This document shows, in pieces, positions 43,935 to 52,953 of a stretch of DNA of 64,000 bases (positions are counted from its first letter, which is position 1; each line of letters begins with the position of its first letter). The DNA comes from JANMEB01 sp041745295. Lineage in GTDB: Bacteria > Planctomycetota > Planctomycetia > Pirellulales > Pirellulaceae. Location: contig JBGTJE010000089.1 of the NCBI GenBank assembly GCA_041745295.1, positions 124,001-188,000 on the forward strand, read 5' to 3'. Below the pieces are notes generated by a model. It worked only from the letters and a program-made list of their open reading frames with translations. It was not told the origin of the DNA and did no database searches. Position numbers and translations under genes: made by a program.

Positions 43935-45226
43935 GTTCCACCGCCGGAGGATTTGTTTCGCAGATCAACGAATCGCGCTGCCTTGCCTTCCGATCGAGGC
44001 AGACTGCCGACCGGAACGCCAACCACGTCGATGCTCAACCCCAACCGAAGCTGCAATCGTTGAGCAATGCGGCTGGTATCCGCGGCGCGATCTTCGACCT
44101 CGATGGTGAGCTGATCGAGGGCGCCTTGCTTGCGGACCACCAAGCGAAATTCGTCGACGTCGGCGAACTCGCGCACGATCTGCTCGACCGAACTGGGGTA
44201 GATGTTGACTCCGCGGATGATGATCATGTCGTCGACCCGACCCAAAACGCCACCGTCGAATAGCACCCAAGGGCAGCCCCCTTGCACGTCGGAGAAAACG
44301 GGGCGAACCAAGTCGCCAGTGCGATAGCGAATGACCGGCGCACCGACTCGCCCGAGCGCCGTCAGCACCAGTTCGGCAAGCGATTCGGATGGTTCCGCGA
44401 TCGCGCTGTTGATTGGAATATATTCCGCGATGAATTCGGCCTCGTTGACTATCACGCCGCGCGACTGGAGGTCGGCAAAACCCCACGGCCCGATCTCGGT
44501 GGCCCCACAATGGTCGTGGACTTTGGCTCCCCAAGCCGATTCAATCTGCTGCCTCACCGAGGGAATCGAACCGCCTGGCTCGCCGGCCACCACGAGCACG
44601 CGAACCGAGTTCTTTTGTAAGTCGATTTTTTCGATGCGAGCAACCTGGGCTAAATGGAGTGCATAACTGGGAGTACAAAAAACCGCAGTAGCGCCGATCG
44701 ATAGAATCAAGTCCAATCGCGCCTGAGAACTCATGCCGCCGGTGGGAATCACTAGCGCACCGCGTGCGATGACCGCGTCGTGAGCACTCCAAAAGCCGAC
44801 AAAAGGTCCAAACGAAAACGCCATCACTACTCGGTCGTTCGCGACGATCCCCGCGGCGTCGAGCACGTATTGCCAGGTCTCGATCCACCATCGCCAATCG
44901 TCTGCCGTGTCGAGCACCGCTAGTCGTCGGCCCCGCGATCCGCTGGTCCGATGAAATCGCGTGTAGCGTTCGAGGGGAAATGTCAGATGCTTGGCGATCC
45001 CTGCCGGCTCGTCGCCCAAAAGTTCTTCTTTTGTGGTAAACGGCAGACCTGACAGCTTTTCCAATTGGTCAAAAGGTGTTGTAATTCCTGCAAACTTTTC
45101 AGCGTAAAACCGGTTCGCCGGCAAAATGCCACGCAGCAACGCGTTGAGCTTGGCCAATTGAAGCTCGCGCAACGAATCGCGCGGCAGCGACATGATTTGT
45201 TGACGATTGAGCGCGGCGAAGTTCAT
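43931..45226 (-). CDS. PaaK-like phenylacetate-CoA ligase family protein
   Basis: The product has about 431 residues. HRTSGSRGRRLAV is the phosphate-binding loop. HDHCGATEIG, YRTGD, and GRVDDMIIIRGVNIYPSSVEQ are the adenylate and CoA-transfer blocks of the PaaK branch of AMP-forming acyl-CoA synthetases. It activates an aromatic or other carboxylic acid via an acyl adenylate. The frame could start at ATG 45334, but this would overlap the AlkA start codon on the other strand, so ATG 45226 is chosen. It heads the run leading to the redox genes. Confidence 0.85.
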   Translation of the reverse strand: MNFAALNRQQIMSLPRDSLRELQLAKLNALLRGILPANRFYAEKFAGITTPFDQLEKLSGLPFTTKEELLGDEPAGIAKHLTFPLERYTRFHRTSGSRGRRLAVLDTADDWRWWIETWQYVLDAAGIVANDRVVMAFSFGPFVGFWSAHDAVIARGALVIPTGGMSSQARLDLILSIGATAVFCTPSYALHLAQVARIEKIDLQKNSVRVLVVAGEPGGSIPSVRQQIESAWGAKVHDHCGATEIGPWGFADLQSRGVIVNEAEFIAEYIPINSAIAEPSESLAELVLTALGRVGAPVIRYRTGDLVRPVFSDVQGGCPWVLFDGGVLGRVDDMIIIRGVNIYPSSVEQIVREFADVDEFRLVVRKQGALDQLTIEVEDRAADTSRIAQRLQLRLGLSIDVVGVPVGSLPRSEGKAARFVDLRNKSSGGGT

Positions 45227-45332
45227 GAATCCCGCGAGCCAGATATTCAAGTCGATGGGATGTTCGTAAAATCGTTTTCCGGTTGTAAAGTTTAACAGAA
45301 TCTCGGCGGGTCGTTGGCCCATCAACTCGCAC

Positions 45333-45971
45333 ATGCCCTATAACGCCCAAGATATTCGCGACGCGATTCGGCATCTGAAGCGTTCCGATCCGACCATGAA
45401 AGAGATCATTCGGACGATCGGTCCATTCACGCTCAAGACCCATTCGGACCGATTCTTGCTGTTGGTACGCTCAATCATCTCGCAGCAGATTTCGGTTGGC
45501 GCGGCCAGGTCGATCATGGCCCGGCTGGAGAACGCCGTGGCTCCCGCCAAAATATCCTCCGAATCACTCAGCGCGTTCGAGCCGATGACGCTGCGGCCCT
45601 TGGGAATTTCACCGCAAAAGGCCGGCTACCTCGTCGATTTGACGCAACGAGCTCGCTCTGGCGAACTGCAACTCACGAAAGTCGCTCGGATGACGGACGA
45701 TGCCGTGATCGAACATCTGATCCAAGTCAAAGGAATCGGCCGCTGGACCGCGCAGATGTTTTTGATCTTTGGCCTTGGTCGCTTGGACGTCATGCCGCAC
45801 GGCGATTTGGGAATTCAGATTGCGATTCGCAAAAATTACGGCCTGCGCAACAATCCCAAGCCTCAACGAATCGATCGCTTTGCCGTTTCGTGGCGCCCCT
45901 ACTGTTCGATCGCAAGCTGGTACCTCTGGCAATCGTTGGACAATAACAAGCCGAAAGGAAAAAAGCCGTAA
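45333..45971 (+). CDS. DNA-3-methyladenine glycosylase II (AlkA/HhH-GPD)
   Basis: The product has 212 residues. The helix-hairpin-helix is VKGIGRWTAQM, and the catalytic Asp lies in LDVMPHGDLGIQIA. The N-terminal SDRFLLLVRSIISQQISVGAA block is typical of AlkA-type enzymes, which excise alkylated purines from DNA. It is encoded divergently from the ligase gene, with no sign of adaptive-response genes nearby. It is about 70 residues shorter than E. coli AlkA, lacking that protein's N-terminal domain, which is common in this family. Confidence 0.88.
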   Translation: MPYNAQDIRDAIRHLKRSDPTMKEIIRTIGPFTLKTHSDRFLLLVRSIISQQISVGAARSIMARLENAVAPAKISSESLSAFEPMTLRPLGISPQKAGYLVDLTQRARSGELQLTKVARMTDDAVIEHLIQVKGIGRWTAQMFLIFGLGRLDVMPHGDLGIQIAIRKNYGLRNNPKPQRIDRFAVSWRPYCSIASWYLWQSLDNNKPKGKKP

Positions 45972-46012
45972 TCTCGTCGCTGAGTGATTCTTAAATAGTC
46001 ATTCTTACGTAA

Positions 46013-46039
46013 GGCGGGTCGGGTCTTAGAGACCCACCA
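46013..46039. repeat. GGGTCTTAGAGACCC palindrome
   Basis: GGGTCTTAGAGACCCACC forms a short hairpin in the gap after AlkA. A similar GGTGGGAC...GTCCCACC unit is found at 53591-53623. Confidence 0.5.
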
Positions 46040-46078
46040 TTCTCCCGCAGTCACCTGACCAAGAATCCACTACCGTTT

Positions 46079-46414
46079 TTGAAAAATCACAGGTCGCATC
46101 ATGTCCTGCTCACCATCGTGTTACTCGCGCTGAGCATTCAAGGTTGCGGTCCCAATCCAATGGCCGAAATCAAAGTAGGCATGTCGTATTCCGAAGCCAT
46201 CAACCGCTTGGAGAAATTTAGGGCCAAACCCGATCAATTGGAGATGGAGCCTCGACCGGACATGCGCCTTGATTCTTATAGGCTCAAGTCCGGGCGGATT
46301 TTCATCTTGGAGGGAAAGGAAACATTGGACCAAATCACCGAGTGTCTTGACCTAGAATTGCCTAAACATGAAAGAAGGCTTGTCAACGTGGATCATTTTT
46401 TCGCGGACCGTTAG
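46079..46414 (+). CDS. small lipoprotein
   Basis: The product has 111 residues. The signal peptide ends SIQGCGPN, a lipobox where Cys is lipidated. The mature 88 residues contain MSYSEAINRLEKF, then a beta-rich part, and end FFADR; no known domain is recognised. The start is TTG 46079 without a clear ribosome site. It sits between AlkA and the barrel gene on the opposite strand and has no obvious partner. Confidence 0.6.
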   Translation: MKNHRSHHVLLTIVLLALSIQGCGPNPMAEIKVGMSYSEAINRLEKFRAKPDQLEMEPRPDMRLDSYRLKSGRIFILEGKETLDQITECLDLELPKHERRLVNVDHFFADR

Positions 46415-46490
46415 AGAATTGGTGGGACTCAAATACTCGTCCTGCCCTACCAAGAAAGCACGCTCAAAACACTCCGGAGAAACGTGTTCT

Positions 46491-48191
46491 CTAAAACTTG
46501 CGCCGAAGTTCGACCCGCAGGCCGCTGAGGTCGTCCGCGTTGTCCAAGAATCCGAGCATGCCATCGAAACGCAGGATCGCGGCGTTGCTGATCGGACGCT
46601 GGTAACGAAAACCCAAACCGTATTGATCGCCGGCGGCGATTCGCGTCGCGTCGTTGCCGCGGACCTGCAAAAAGGCGCCTTCCAATACGAGCTGTTGGCA
46701 AAAATCGGCTGACAACAGATTGAGGCCGAGCGCTCCACCATACGTATCGTTCGCCGTCGCGTCGAGCGTCGGATAATCCGTCATACCATCGGGCTCAAAC
46801 AAGATGCCCGTGTTCTTTAGGATCTGCCCGGCCCCCGGATCGCGAGCCACCGACTGTGGGCGATCCGAGCCAAAGAACAAATTACAGTACGGAACAATCG
46901 TCGTCGGAGCAGCAGTGATCAACGAGTTTTCGATCAGAACCAAATATCCGTCAGCGGTGTTCGGTCCCCCTTCGGTCGATTGGCCTGCGTTGCTGACCCA
47001 GCGAACGGAATTGGACAACCAGCGACCGTATCGCCGCGTGTAGGCCAGAGCGATGTTGTGATAACTTCGATCGAGTTGGGCGTCGCGGTCTTCGAGAAAT
47101 GCATAATCGGTCTCCCAATAACCACCCCAGGCTTCGATAAAGCTTGCAACGCCGTATACTTTGGCCGCTTCGTCGTCGTTGTCAAACGCTTCGCTGCTCA
47201 GTTCATCAAAGGCCCAAAAGAAAGTCGTGTCCATGTTCGGGATATCCCAGCGTGCATTGTTGCGAGCCGGAACCGTTGCGGCCAAACCGATCATGGCATC
47301 TTCGAGCCAGATCCCGTTTTGAAATACCAGCGGCATAAAGCCCGCGGCGATCGGCAAATCGAACGGCAGCGTTTGGCCGCAAAATCCGCCAGCGATCGCA
47401 CCCAGGTCCCCTTCAAAAAATCCAAACTCGACGTTGGGGTCGAACTCGCTGACAAAATCCCCTTCGTCCAACAGCCACCTCGAGTTCAGCCCGCCCCGGT
47501 CGAAGGGGCTGATGAAGAAATGGAATCGTTCGGTCGAAGTGATTTTGAGATCGAAATTCAGGTTGGCTTCGACTGCAACTAGATTCGCATTGTCGCCGGC
47601 GGAAGTATTCGAAGCGGCGGCAACGCGAAAGTCGCCAAAGACTATGAATTGGGGAGCGGCAAGATTCGCACGCCCGAAAATCGTGCTCGATGGGCAGAGT
47701 TGGCCATACTGAAACCAGGGCCGACCGATTTCCACGAGCGGTCGCTGCGTGGCGACTGCTGACTTTCCGCGATAAACCCAGATCGACGACTCGCTATCAT
47801 ACGGAGCGTCTGGATCGATTGGGTCGGGCGCGAAATCACCCGGGCCATATTCCACCAAAGCCGAATCGCAGCCAATCCGTGGAGTTTGCTCGAAGTAACT
47901 AGCGCCGAATTTGGGTTGATCGGCGAGGGTGAATGGGCCCGTGCCAACCGATGGTCCCGCGGTGGGAGGTGGAACAGTTTCCGCTTGGATTGGCGTGGGT
48001 GATGGGAGATCTTGAGGAGCAGAGGCTGTTGCGGCCTCAACTGATTTTGGTGTCGCATACGGCGCGTGCTGCTGCAGCGCTTGTTGCAGCGGATAGCGGG
48101 TCGCTTGATTCTGTCCGCATGCCGATTGAGAGGCCCAAGATTGCAAAAGGAGGATGGCGATAATCGCAGTGGATGTTAGCCGATAGCCCAA
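46491..48191 (-). CDS. outer-membrane beta-barrel (porin-like) protein
   Basis: The product has about 566 residues. A signal peptide (STAIIAILLLQSWASQSACG) is followed by a Pro/Thr/Gln-rich segment. The rest alternates hydrophobic and polar residues with many aromatic, Asn, Asp and Gly residues, ending in the aromatic LRVELRRKF. This C-terminal Phe and the pattern are typical of beta-barrels. The start is unclear: the longer open frame at its 5' end is a dispersed repeat, so TTG 48191 is used. It lies just after a 5-haem cytochrome gene, so it may help move electrons or substrates across the outer membrane. Confidence 0.7.
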   Translation of the reverse strand: MGYRLTSTAIIAILLLQSWASQSACGQNQATRYPLQQALQQHAPYATPKSVEAATASAPQDLPSPTPIQAETVPPPTAGPSVGTGPFTLADQPKFGASYFEQTPRIGCDSALVEYGPGDFAPDPIDPDAPYDSESSIWVYRGKSAVATQRPLVEIGRPWFQYGQLCPSSTIFGRANLAAPQFIVFGDFRVAAASNTSAGDNANLVAVEANLNFDLKITSTERFHFFISPFDRGGLNSRWLLDEGDFVSEFDPNVEFGFFEGDLGAIAGGFCGQTLPFDLPIAAGFMPLVFQNGIWLEDAMIGLAATVPARNNARWDIPNMDTTFFWAFDELSSEAFDNDDEAAKVYGVASFIEAWGGYWETDYAFLEDRDAQLDRSYHNIALAYTRRYGRWLSNSVRWVSNAGQSTEGGPNTADGYLVLIENSLITAAPTTIVPYCNLFFGSDRPQSVARDPGAGQILKNTGILFEPDGMTDYPTLDATANDTYGGALGLNLLSADFCQQLVLEGAFLQVRGNDATRIAAGDQYGLGFRYQRPISNAAILRFDGMLGFLDNADDLSGLRVELRRKF

Positions 48192-48206
48192 TACTCGCCG
48201 TAACGT

Positions 48207-48236
48207 CCAGCACTGGCATAGCCAGTGGCACACAAG
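48207..48236. repeat. CACTGGCATAGCCAGTGGCACAC palindrome
   Basis: One copy of the GTGTGCCACTGGC family, placed between the 5-haem cytochrome and the barrel gene. It is read through by an extended frame of the latter. Confidence 0.7.
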
Positions 48237-48323
48237 AAGGAAACAATGGCAGCGGCGCGTGCGCACGTGCCGATCTCCTTGACCGTGCCGTGGTTTTCGG
48301 GATCGTGCAATTTGTGACATACG

Positions 48324-50531
48324 TTATTGGATTTCGAACGCAACCGAATAGGCGTGCACGTCGAGAATCGATTCGTTCATCGAGCGAATCATGTCGGGCG
48401 TCGCATCGCAGAATTTCATGAAATAGATCGGCTCCATCCGACTGCGCATTCGCATCGATAGTCGGTACGTTCCGGGCGCCTGAATCAGACACGCTGGAAT
48501 TTTGTATGTCGCGAAGCGCGAGCCAAGTGGGGGTAAGGAATGGGCTTCCATGCGAATGCCGGGCGGGTGGTTGAGCACGGTCACCGGCTGGGGCGCAGGC
48601 CGAATAAACGGCAGTTGATCGATGTCAAAGTTGATCGGCAGGAACATTTCGCGATCGGTCCCTTTGACGTTGGTCGTGAGGAATTTGGTTTGCAAGTTGA
48701 ACAGTTGGTCGTCGAATGGAATTTTTCCGCAATGGACATCGGCGGACTGAATGTCCGCCAAATCTCCGTACGAATCCAGATAGCCGGATTCCCAAAGCCG
48801 TTGACCATCAGGACCAATCAGCGCGACATTGAGCCAGAGTTGCGGCTGCGCTCCGAGCGATCCGCTGGGAAGATTGTGGCCCGGATTCAAATTTGAAACG
48901 CAGTACTCAAAGACCAGTGGCGCTTGAACCCGCGGCGGTCGAGCAAAAACCGGACCTGCAATCTTCGAGCCGTTTTCAAGAACTTGGCGGCGCAAGTCAT
49001 TCTTGTATTGCAACTTTTTCAGGTTTGATTCGACGAGTTCCCGAGCGTCGTAGCGATCGTCGGCATTGCTCCAAGTCGTCGGGAATGCGATTGGAATTTG
49101 GGCCTCTGCGACTTGTCGTTCAAAGTCCTCGGTTCCCCAGCCAGCGCGCCAATCAAACTCCAACCACTGATCGGGCGTCCAGCGATCGGCTCGCGGATCT
49201 TGGGGAAAAATCCCCGGGTGAGCGATGGTATTGCCCGGTCCATAAAACGAATGGTTGGAATGCTTGCGCTCGGCAATCACCGCGTGGTTGGCGACGACCG
49301 CGGCCGGCCCGACGCTGTATCCGCCGTCCACCCCAGGCACTTTCCCCATGTGACAGTCTTGGCACGTAACGCCGGCCCGATACGCAGGCGAAGCCCGATA
49401 CTGATCCCAAACAACTTCCAATTTAATGCCGGGCGGAACGGCGACTTGGTGGCAGCTCATGCAGAAGTCGCTTTGAGAAATCTGTTCGAACTGGATGCTG
49501 CGTGAGTGAATGGCTTGCGCCGAACTTGTGTCGGCGTGGCTTGTTTTGGTCTTAAAGAAGTCCTTATACTTGATGGCAAGTTCGTTTCCCAAGCCGTCGC
49601 TACCGCCATATACCGGTTGAAATGGATCGCCCGATTCGATCCGGCGTTCTCCATTGGATTTGGTGTACGCCTCGCGAACCCGATGACAGGCGACGCAAGT
49701 GACTCCTTCGCGGAATACGCGCGGTCCATCGTAAATGGCTTGGTCCCGCGGATGCTCCATGATCGTGGCAACGGGTGCGTGACAACGCATGCAAAAGTAG
49801 CCGATCGTTCCGCTGGTCAGCTTTTGGATTGTGTCTTCAAAACGGTTGAACATCGGCGAGATGCTCGCGTAGGCGTGGCTCGACGCGGACCATTCATCAT
49901 AGATTTGTTGGTGGCATTGAGCACATTCTGCCGCCGAGGGAAACTCGCAACGCGCGTAGAGTTCAGCATGAGGATCGGCAGGAGTAGCATTCGACGCCAC
50001 GCTCGGCGACAGGCCATTCTTCTCCACGGGATGATCCGCGGGTGTAACCATTGGGGCAGAGTCGGTCACAACTGGCAGCTCGCCAACCGGCGAATGTTCC
50101 GGCGCTGTAGGTTCTTGTGCGTGCGAAATTGTTTTCAGCACCTCGTCCGACGATTCACCTGATTCCCAGTTTTGGGCGATCGTCGTTTGAAGGGTTGGGC
50201 TTGGATCAAAGCCAACCGGTGGCACAAAGTTGCTATGGTCGGGAAACGTCGAGGTCGGTGAAAGCCCAGGAATTTCAGCGGTGCAAACCGGCGGAAGTTG
50301 CTTCAACAGCGCGACATCTACTGGCGGAATTTCTTCAACCTTCATTTGGACCGGTTGATCGACTAGCGGAGATCGATCGAGGTCCTGTCCCCCACTCATC
50401 AGCTCGATCGGTTCGCGGGCGATCGCGTTTCGAGATTTCGCCGGATGGGTTGCACGGTGGACGTTGAGTCCTGTGCAAATTACTCCAACGAGCAGCACGA
50501 ATCCGAGGACGATGAATTGCGGGCGCAGCAT
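48324..50531 (-). CDS. 5-haem cytochrome c554-like protein
   Basis: The product has 735 residues. A signal or anchor (about 5-23) is followed by a Pro/Ser-rich linker to about 190. Five CxxCH motifs (203, 247, 279, 357, 390) lie in a cytochrome c554-type domain. The C-terminal 300 residues are haem-free (NPGHNLPSGSLGAQPQLWLNV is a conserved-looking block often found in multihaem respiratory proteins). It is the most upstream gene of the minus-strand redox region, divergent from rpmJ, and is followed by the barrel gene. Confidence 0.85.
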   Translation of the reverse strand: MLRPQFIVLGFVLLVGVICTGLNVHRATHPAKSRNAIAREPIELMSGGQDLDRSPLVDQPVQMKVEEIPPVDVALLKQLPPVCTAEIPGLSPTSTFPDHSNFVPPVGFDPSPTLQTTIAQNWESGESSDEVLKTISHAQEPTAPEHSPVGELPVVTDSAPMVTPADHPVEKNGLSPSVASNATPADPHAELYARCEFPSAAECAQCHQQIYDEWSASSHAYASISPMFNRFEDTIQKLTSGTIGYFCMRCHAPVATIMEHPRDQAIYDGPRVFREGVTCVACHRVREAYTKSNGERRIESGDPFQPVYGGSDGLGNELAIKYKDFFKTKTSHADTSSAQAIHSRSIQFEQISQSDFCMSCHQVAVPPGIKLEVVWDQYRASPAYRAGVTCQDCHMGKVPGVDGGYSVGPAAVVANHAVIAERKHSNHSFYGPGNTIAHPGIFPQDPRADRWTPDQWLEFDWRAGWGTEDFERQVAEAQIPIAFPTTWSNADDRYDARELVESNLKKLQYKNDLRRQVLENGSKIAGPVFARPPRVQAPLVFEYCVSNLNPGHNLPSGSLGAQPQLWLNVALIGPDGQRLWESGYLDSYGDLADIQSADVHCGKIPFDDQLFNLQTKFLTTNVKGTDREMFLPINFDIDQLPFIRPAPQPVTVLNHPPGIRMEAHSLPPLGSRFATYKIPACLIQAPGTYRLSMRMRSRMEPIYFMKFCDATPDMIRSMNESILDVHAYSVAFEIQ

Positions 50532-50733
50532 GGGTCGAAGAGCGGCACGGGAATGGGATTCGGATTTGGCGAGTCGTTTCCGAATCGTGGGTGGTGGCGG
50601 TAGGTGCGGCTTGCGAGCCGGGATGCTTGCGGCGCACCATCGTTCTTATTCGACCGTCAATTTCGCTAAAGTAACGATTTCGAGAGCAAAACGATTAGCT
50701 TTGCCAACCTTCCCATTTTTTGTGGGTTGGCCC

Positions 50734-50763
50734 TTGTCGGCTCGGCCAATCAGGCCGTATACT
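50734..50763 (+). promoter_or_regulatory. sigma-70-type promoter of the rpmJ-rplQ operon
   Basis: TTGTCG (50734-50739) and TATACT (50758-50763) are separated by 18 bases. Transcription would start about 40 bases before rpmJ. This is the best promoter match for the ribosomal genes in the window. Confidence 0.7.
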
Positions 50764-50807
50764 GGGACCTTTTCCCATCGAACCATAAATCGGTAGAGTT
50801 GCCGTCG

Positions 50808-50921
50808 ATGAAAGTCCGCGCTAGCGTTCGCAAAGTTTGCGAGAACTGTAAAGTCGTTCGGCGTAAGGGCCGCGTTTACGTCGTTTGCACCAATAAGCGT
50901 CATAAGCAGCGCCAGGGCTAG
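50808..50921 (+). CDS. rpmJ: 50S ribosomal protein L36
   Basis: The product has 37 residues. MKVRASVRKVCENCKVV and RVYVVCTNKRHKQRQG match the zinc-binding L36 form: CxxC near residue 11 and the later Cys and His. It starts at ATG 50808, 45 bases after the promoter, and is first in the operon. It is too short for the usual ORF cut-off, but the match over the whole length is clear. Confidence 0.95.
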   Translation: MKVRASVRKVCENCKVVRRKGRVYVVCTNKRHKQRQG

Positions 50922-51038
50922 CAGATTTCGATCGACGATTATTATTGCCTGAGGGGTTCTCTACGGAAAAGCTGGTCGGAAGTTTGCCGCGAACTGACCA
51001 TCGGGCTCATGGTTCATTCCTAGGCGAGGAGATTTTGC

Positions 51039-51422
51039 ATGCCGCGTTTGCTCGGTGTGGATATTCCCAATGATAAGAAGGCGATCGTCTCGCTCACCTA
51101 TCTGTTTGGCGTCGGGCCACAAGTTGCACGCGAGCTGTGCGACAAAGCCAATGTCGACAAAGACAAGAAGGCCCGCGAGTTATCCGACGAAGAGCTCAGT
51201 CGGCTGGCGACGATTCTGGAACGAGATTACGTCGTTGAAGGGCCGCTCCGCCGCAACGTGCAACAAAACATCAGTCGCTTGCGCGATATCAAATGTTATC
51301 GCGGCATCCGGCATCGATTAGGGCTACCCGTCCGAGGCCAGCGGACGCGGACCAACGCCCGGACGCGCAAGGGACCCAAGAAGACAGTCGCTGGCAAGAA
51401 GGGCGTCAAGGACTTGAAGTAG
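51039..51422 (+). CDS. rpsM: 30S ribosomal protein S13
   Basis: The product has 127 residues. LGVDIPNDKKAIVSLTYLFGVG at the N-terminus and RGIRHRLGLPVRGQRTRTNARTRKG near the end are typical S13 blocks, the latter contacting tRNA and the 50S bridge. It starts at ATG 51039 with GAGGAG upstream and follows rpmJ after 117 bases. It has the usual family length. Confidence 0.97.
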   Translation: MPRLLGVDIPNDKKAIVSLTYLFGVGPQVARELCDKANVDKDKKARELSDEELSRLATILERDYVVEGPLRRNVQQNISRLRDIKCYRGIRHRLGLPVRGQRTRTNARTRKGPKKTVAGKKGVKDLK

Positions 51423-51461
51423 TCCTGTTGGTTTACAAAACAAATTCGGAGTTTCGATTCA

Positions 51462-51845
51462 GTGACGACGGCACCAAAAAAACGGCGGGTTCGACGAAGC
51501 GTTACGTTTGGCATTGCGCACATCCATGCCAGCTTCAATAACACCACCGTTACGATCACCGATAACAAAGGCGAGACGTTGTGCTGGGCCAGCGCCGGAA
51601 CGTGCGGCTTCAAGGGGAGCCGCAAGAGCACGCCGTTCGCCGGTCAATGCGCCGCACAACAAGTCGCCGAAAAGGCCCTCAAGTTCGGCATGAAGGAAGT
51701 CGACGTTCGCGTGCGCGGTCCGGGGAGCGGCCGCGAAAGCGCCATCACAGGCTTGCAAACCGGAGGTTTGAATATCAAATCCATCGAAGACCGCACGCCG
51801 ATTCCCCACAACGGCTGCCGACCGCGCAAGAAGCGACGCGTCTAA
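51462..51845 (+). CDS. rpsK: 30S ribosomal protein S11
   Basis: The product has 127 residues. GIAHIHASFNNTTVTITD, STPFAGQCAAQQVAEKA and DRTPIPHNGCRPRKKRRV are diagnostic S11 blocks. The start is GTG 51462, with GGAG ten bases before it. It lies 39 bases after rpsM, and rpoA follows with no rpsD between. Confidence 0.97.
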   Translation: MTTAPKKRRVRRSVTFGIAHIHASFNNTTVTITDNKGETLCWASAGTCGFKGSRKSTPFAGQCAAQQVAEKALKFGMKEVDVRVRGPGSGRESAITGLQTGGLNIKSIEDRTPIPHNGCRPRKKRRV

Positions 51846-51922
51846 TCGGCCGCGTTGCGGTCTCTGATCCCCAATCAACCATCCCTCAATCCATCCCCAG
51901 TCAACAACCACGGAGTCAGTTT

Positions 51923-52912
51923 ATGCATATTCGCTGGCGTGGACTCGAATTGCCCAATAATTTGATTTGCGATCGCGACTCGTTGACGTCGACCTATGGA
52001 AAATTCATTGCCGAACCGTTCGAGCGAGGTTTCGGCAACTCGGTCGGAAACAGCTTGCGTCGTGTGCTTCTTTCGAGCTTGGAAGGGAGCGCGGTAACCC
52101 AAATAAAAATTCGCGGCGCTAGCCACGAGTTCTCCACGATTCCCGGCGTGATCGAGGACGTCACCGAAATCGTGCTCAACGTCAAATCGCTGGTCGTCAA
52201 AAACAATTCCGAACAAATGAAAGTGATCACCGTCGAGAAAAGCACCGCGGGACCGATCACCGGTGCTGACGTCGTGACCAGCGGCGAAGTCGACGTAATC
52301 AACAAAGATCACGTCCTGGCGACGCTTACGCAAAACGTTCCGTTCATGATGGAAATGGTCGTGGAAAATGGACGCGGCTACGTCCCCTCCTCGGAACATA
52401 CGGCCATCGAACACGAAATTGGGATTATTCCCGTCGACGCGGTGTTCAGCCCAGTTACCCGCGTTCGCTACCAAGTCGAAGAGACGCGAGTTGGCCAAAA
52501 GACGAACTTTGACAAGCTGACCATTGAGATTTGGACGGATGGCTCGGTGCGCCCCGAAATGGCACTCGTCGAGTCCGCCAAAATCCTCCGCAAGCACTTG
52601 AATCCATTCGTGCAGTATTCGGAATTGGGCGAGCGAGTTCATTCTCAACCCCGCTCGGGCGGCGGCTCGAACCCGGGTTTAGAGTCCAAGCTTAACATGC
52701 CGATCTCGGAATTGCGCTTGTCGGTCCGCGCCAATAACTGCTTGGAACACGAACTCATCGCGACGGTTCGCGATTTGGTGCAACGGACCGAAGACCAACT
52801 AATGGAAGTCCGCAATTTCGGCGAGACGACTTTGTCCGAGGTTACCGAAAAACTCAGGGAGCTCGGGCTTCATTTGGGAATGCGAGTTCCCCCTGCGTCG
52901 ATCATGGGTTAG
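51923..52912 (+). CDS. rpoA: DNA-directed RNA polymerase alpha subunit
   Basis: The product has 329 residues. The N-terminal domain (FIAEPFERGFGNSVGNSLRR, LLSSLEGSAV) drives dimerisation and assembly. The C-terminal domain (ELRLSVRANNCLEHELIATV, VRNFGETTLSEVTEKLRELG) holds the helix-hairpin-helix that contacts UP elements and activators. ATG 51923 is chosen with GGAG upstream. A longer in-frame extension to 51581 lies within rpsK and is not real. It overlaps nothing, and rplQ begins 41 bases after its stop. Confidence 0.97.
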   Translation: MHIRWRGLELPNNLICDRDSLTSTYGKFIAEPFERGFGNSVGNSLRRVLLSSLEGSAVTQIKIRGASHEFSTIPGVIEDVTEIVLNVKSLVVKNNSEQMKVITVEKSTAGPITGADVVTSGEVDVINKDHVLATLTQNVPFMMEMVVENGRGYVPSSEHTAIEHEIGIIPVDAVFSPVTRVRYQVEETRVGQKTNFDKLTIEIWTDGSVRPEMALVESAKILRKHLNPFVQYSELGERVHSQPRSGGGSNPGLESKLNMPISELRLSVRANNCLEHELIATVRDLVQRTEDQLMEVRNFGETTLSEVTEKLRELGLHLGMRVPPASIMG

Positions 52913-52953
52913 TGCGACGATCGCACCAAGATATCTTTAGCGATGGTTTTGAT

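Noticed and set aside
51581..51922. N-terminal extension of rpoA
   Set aside because: It runs through rpsK in another frame; the family starts near ATG 51923 with a ribosome site.
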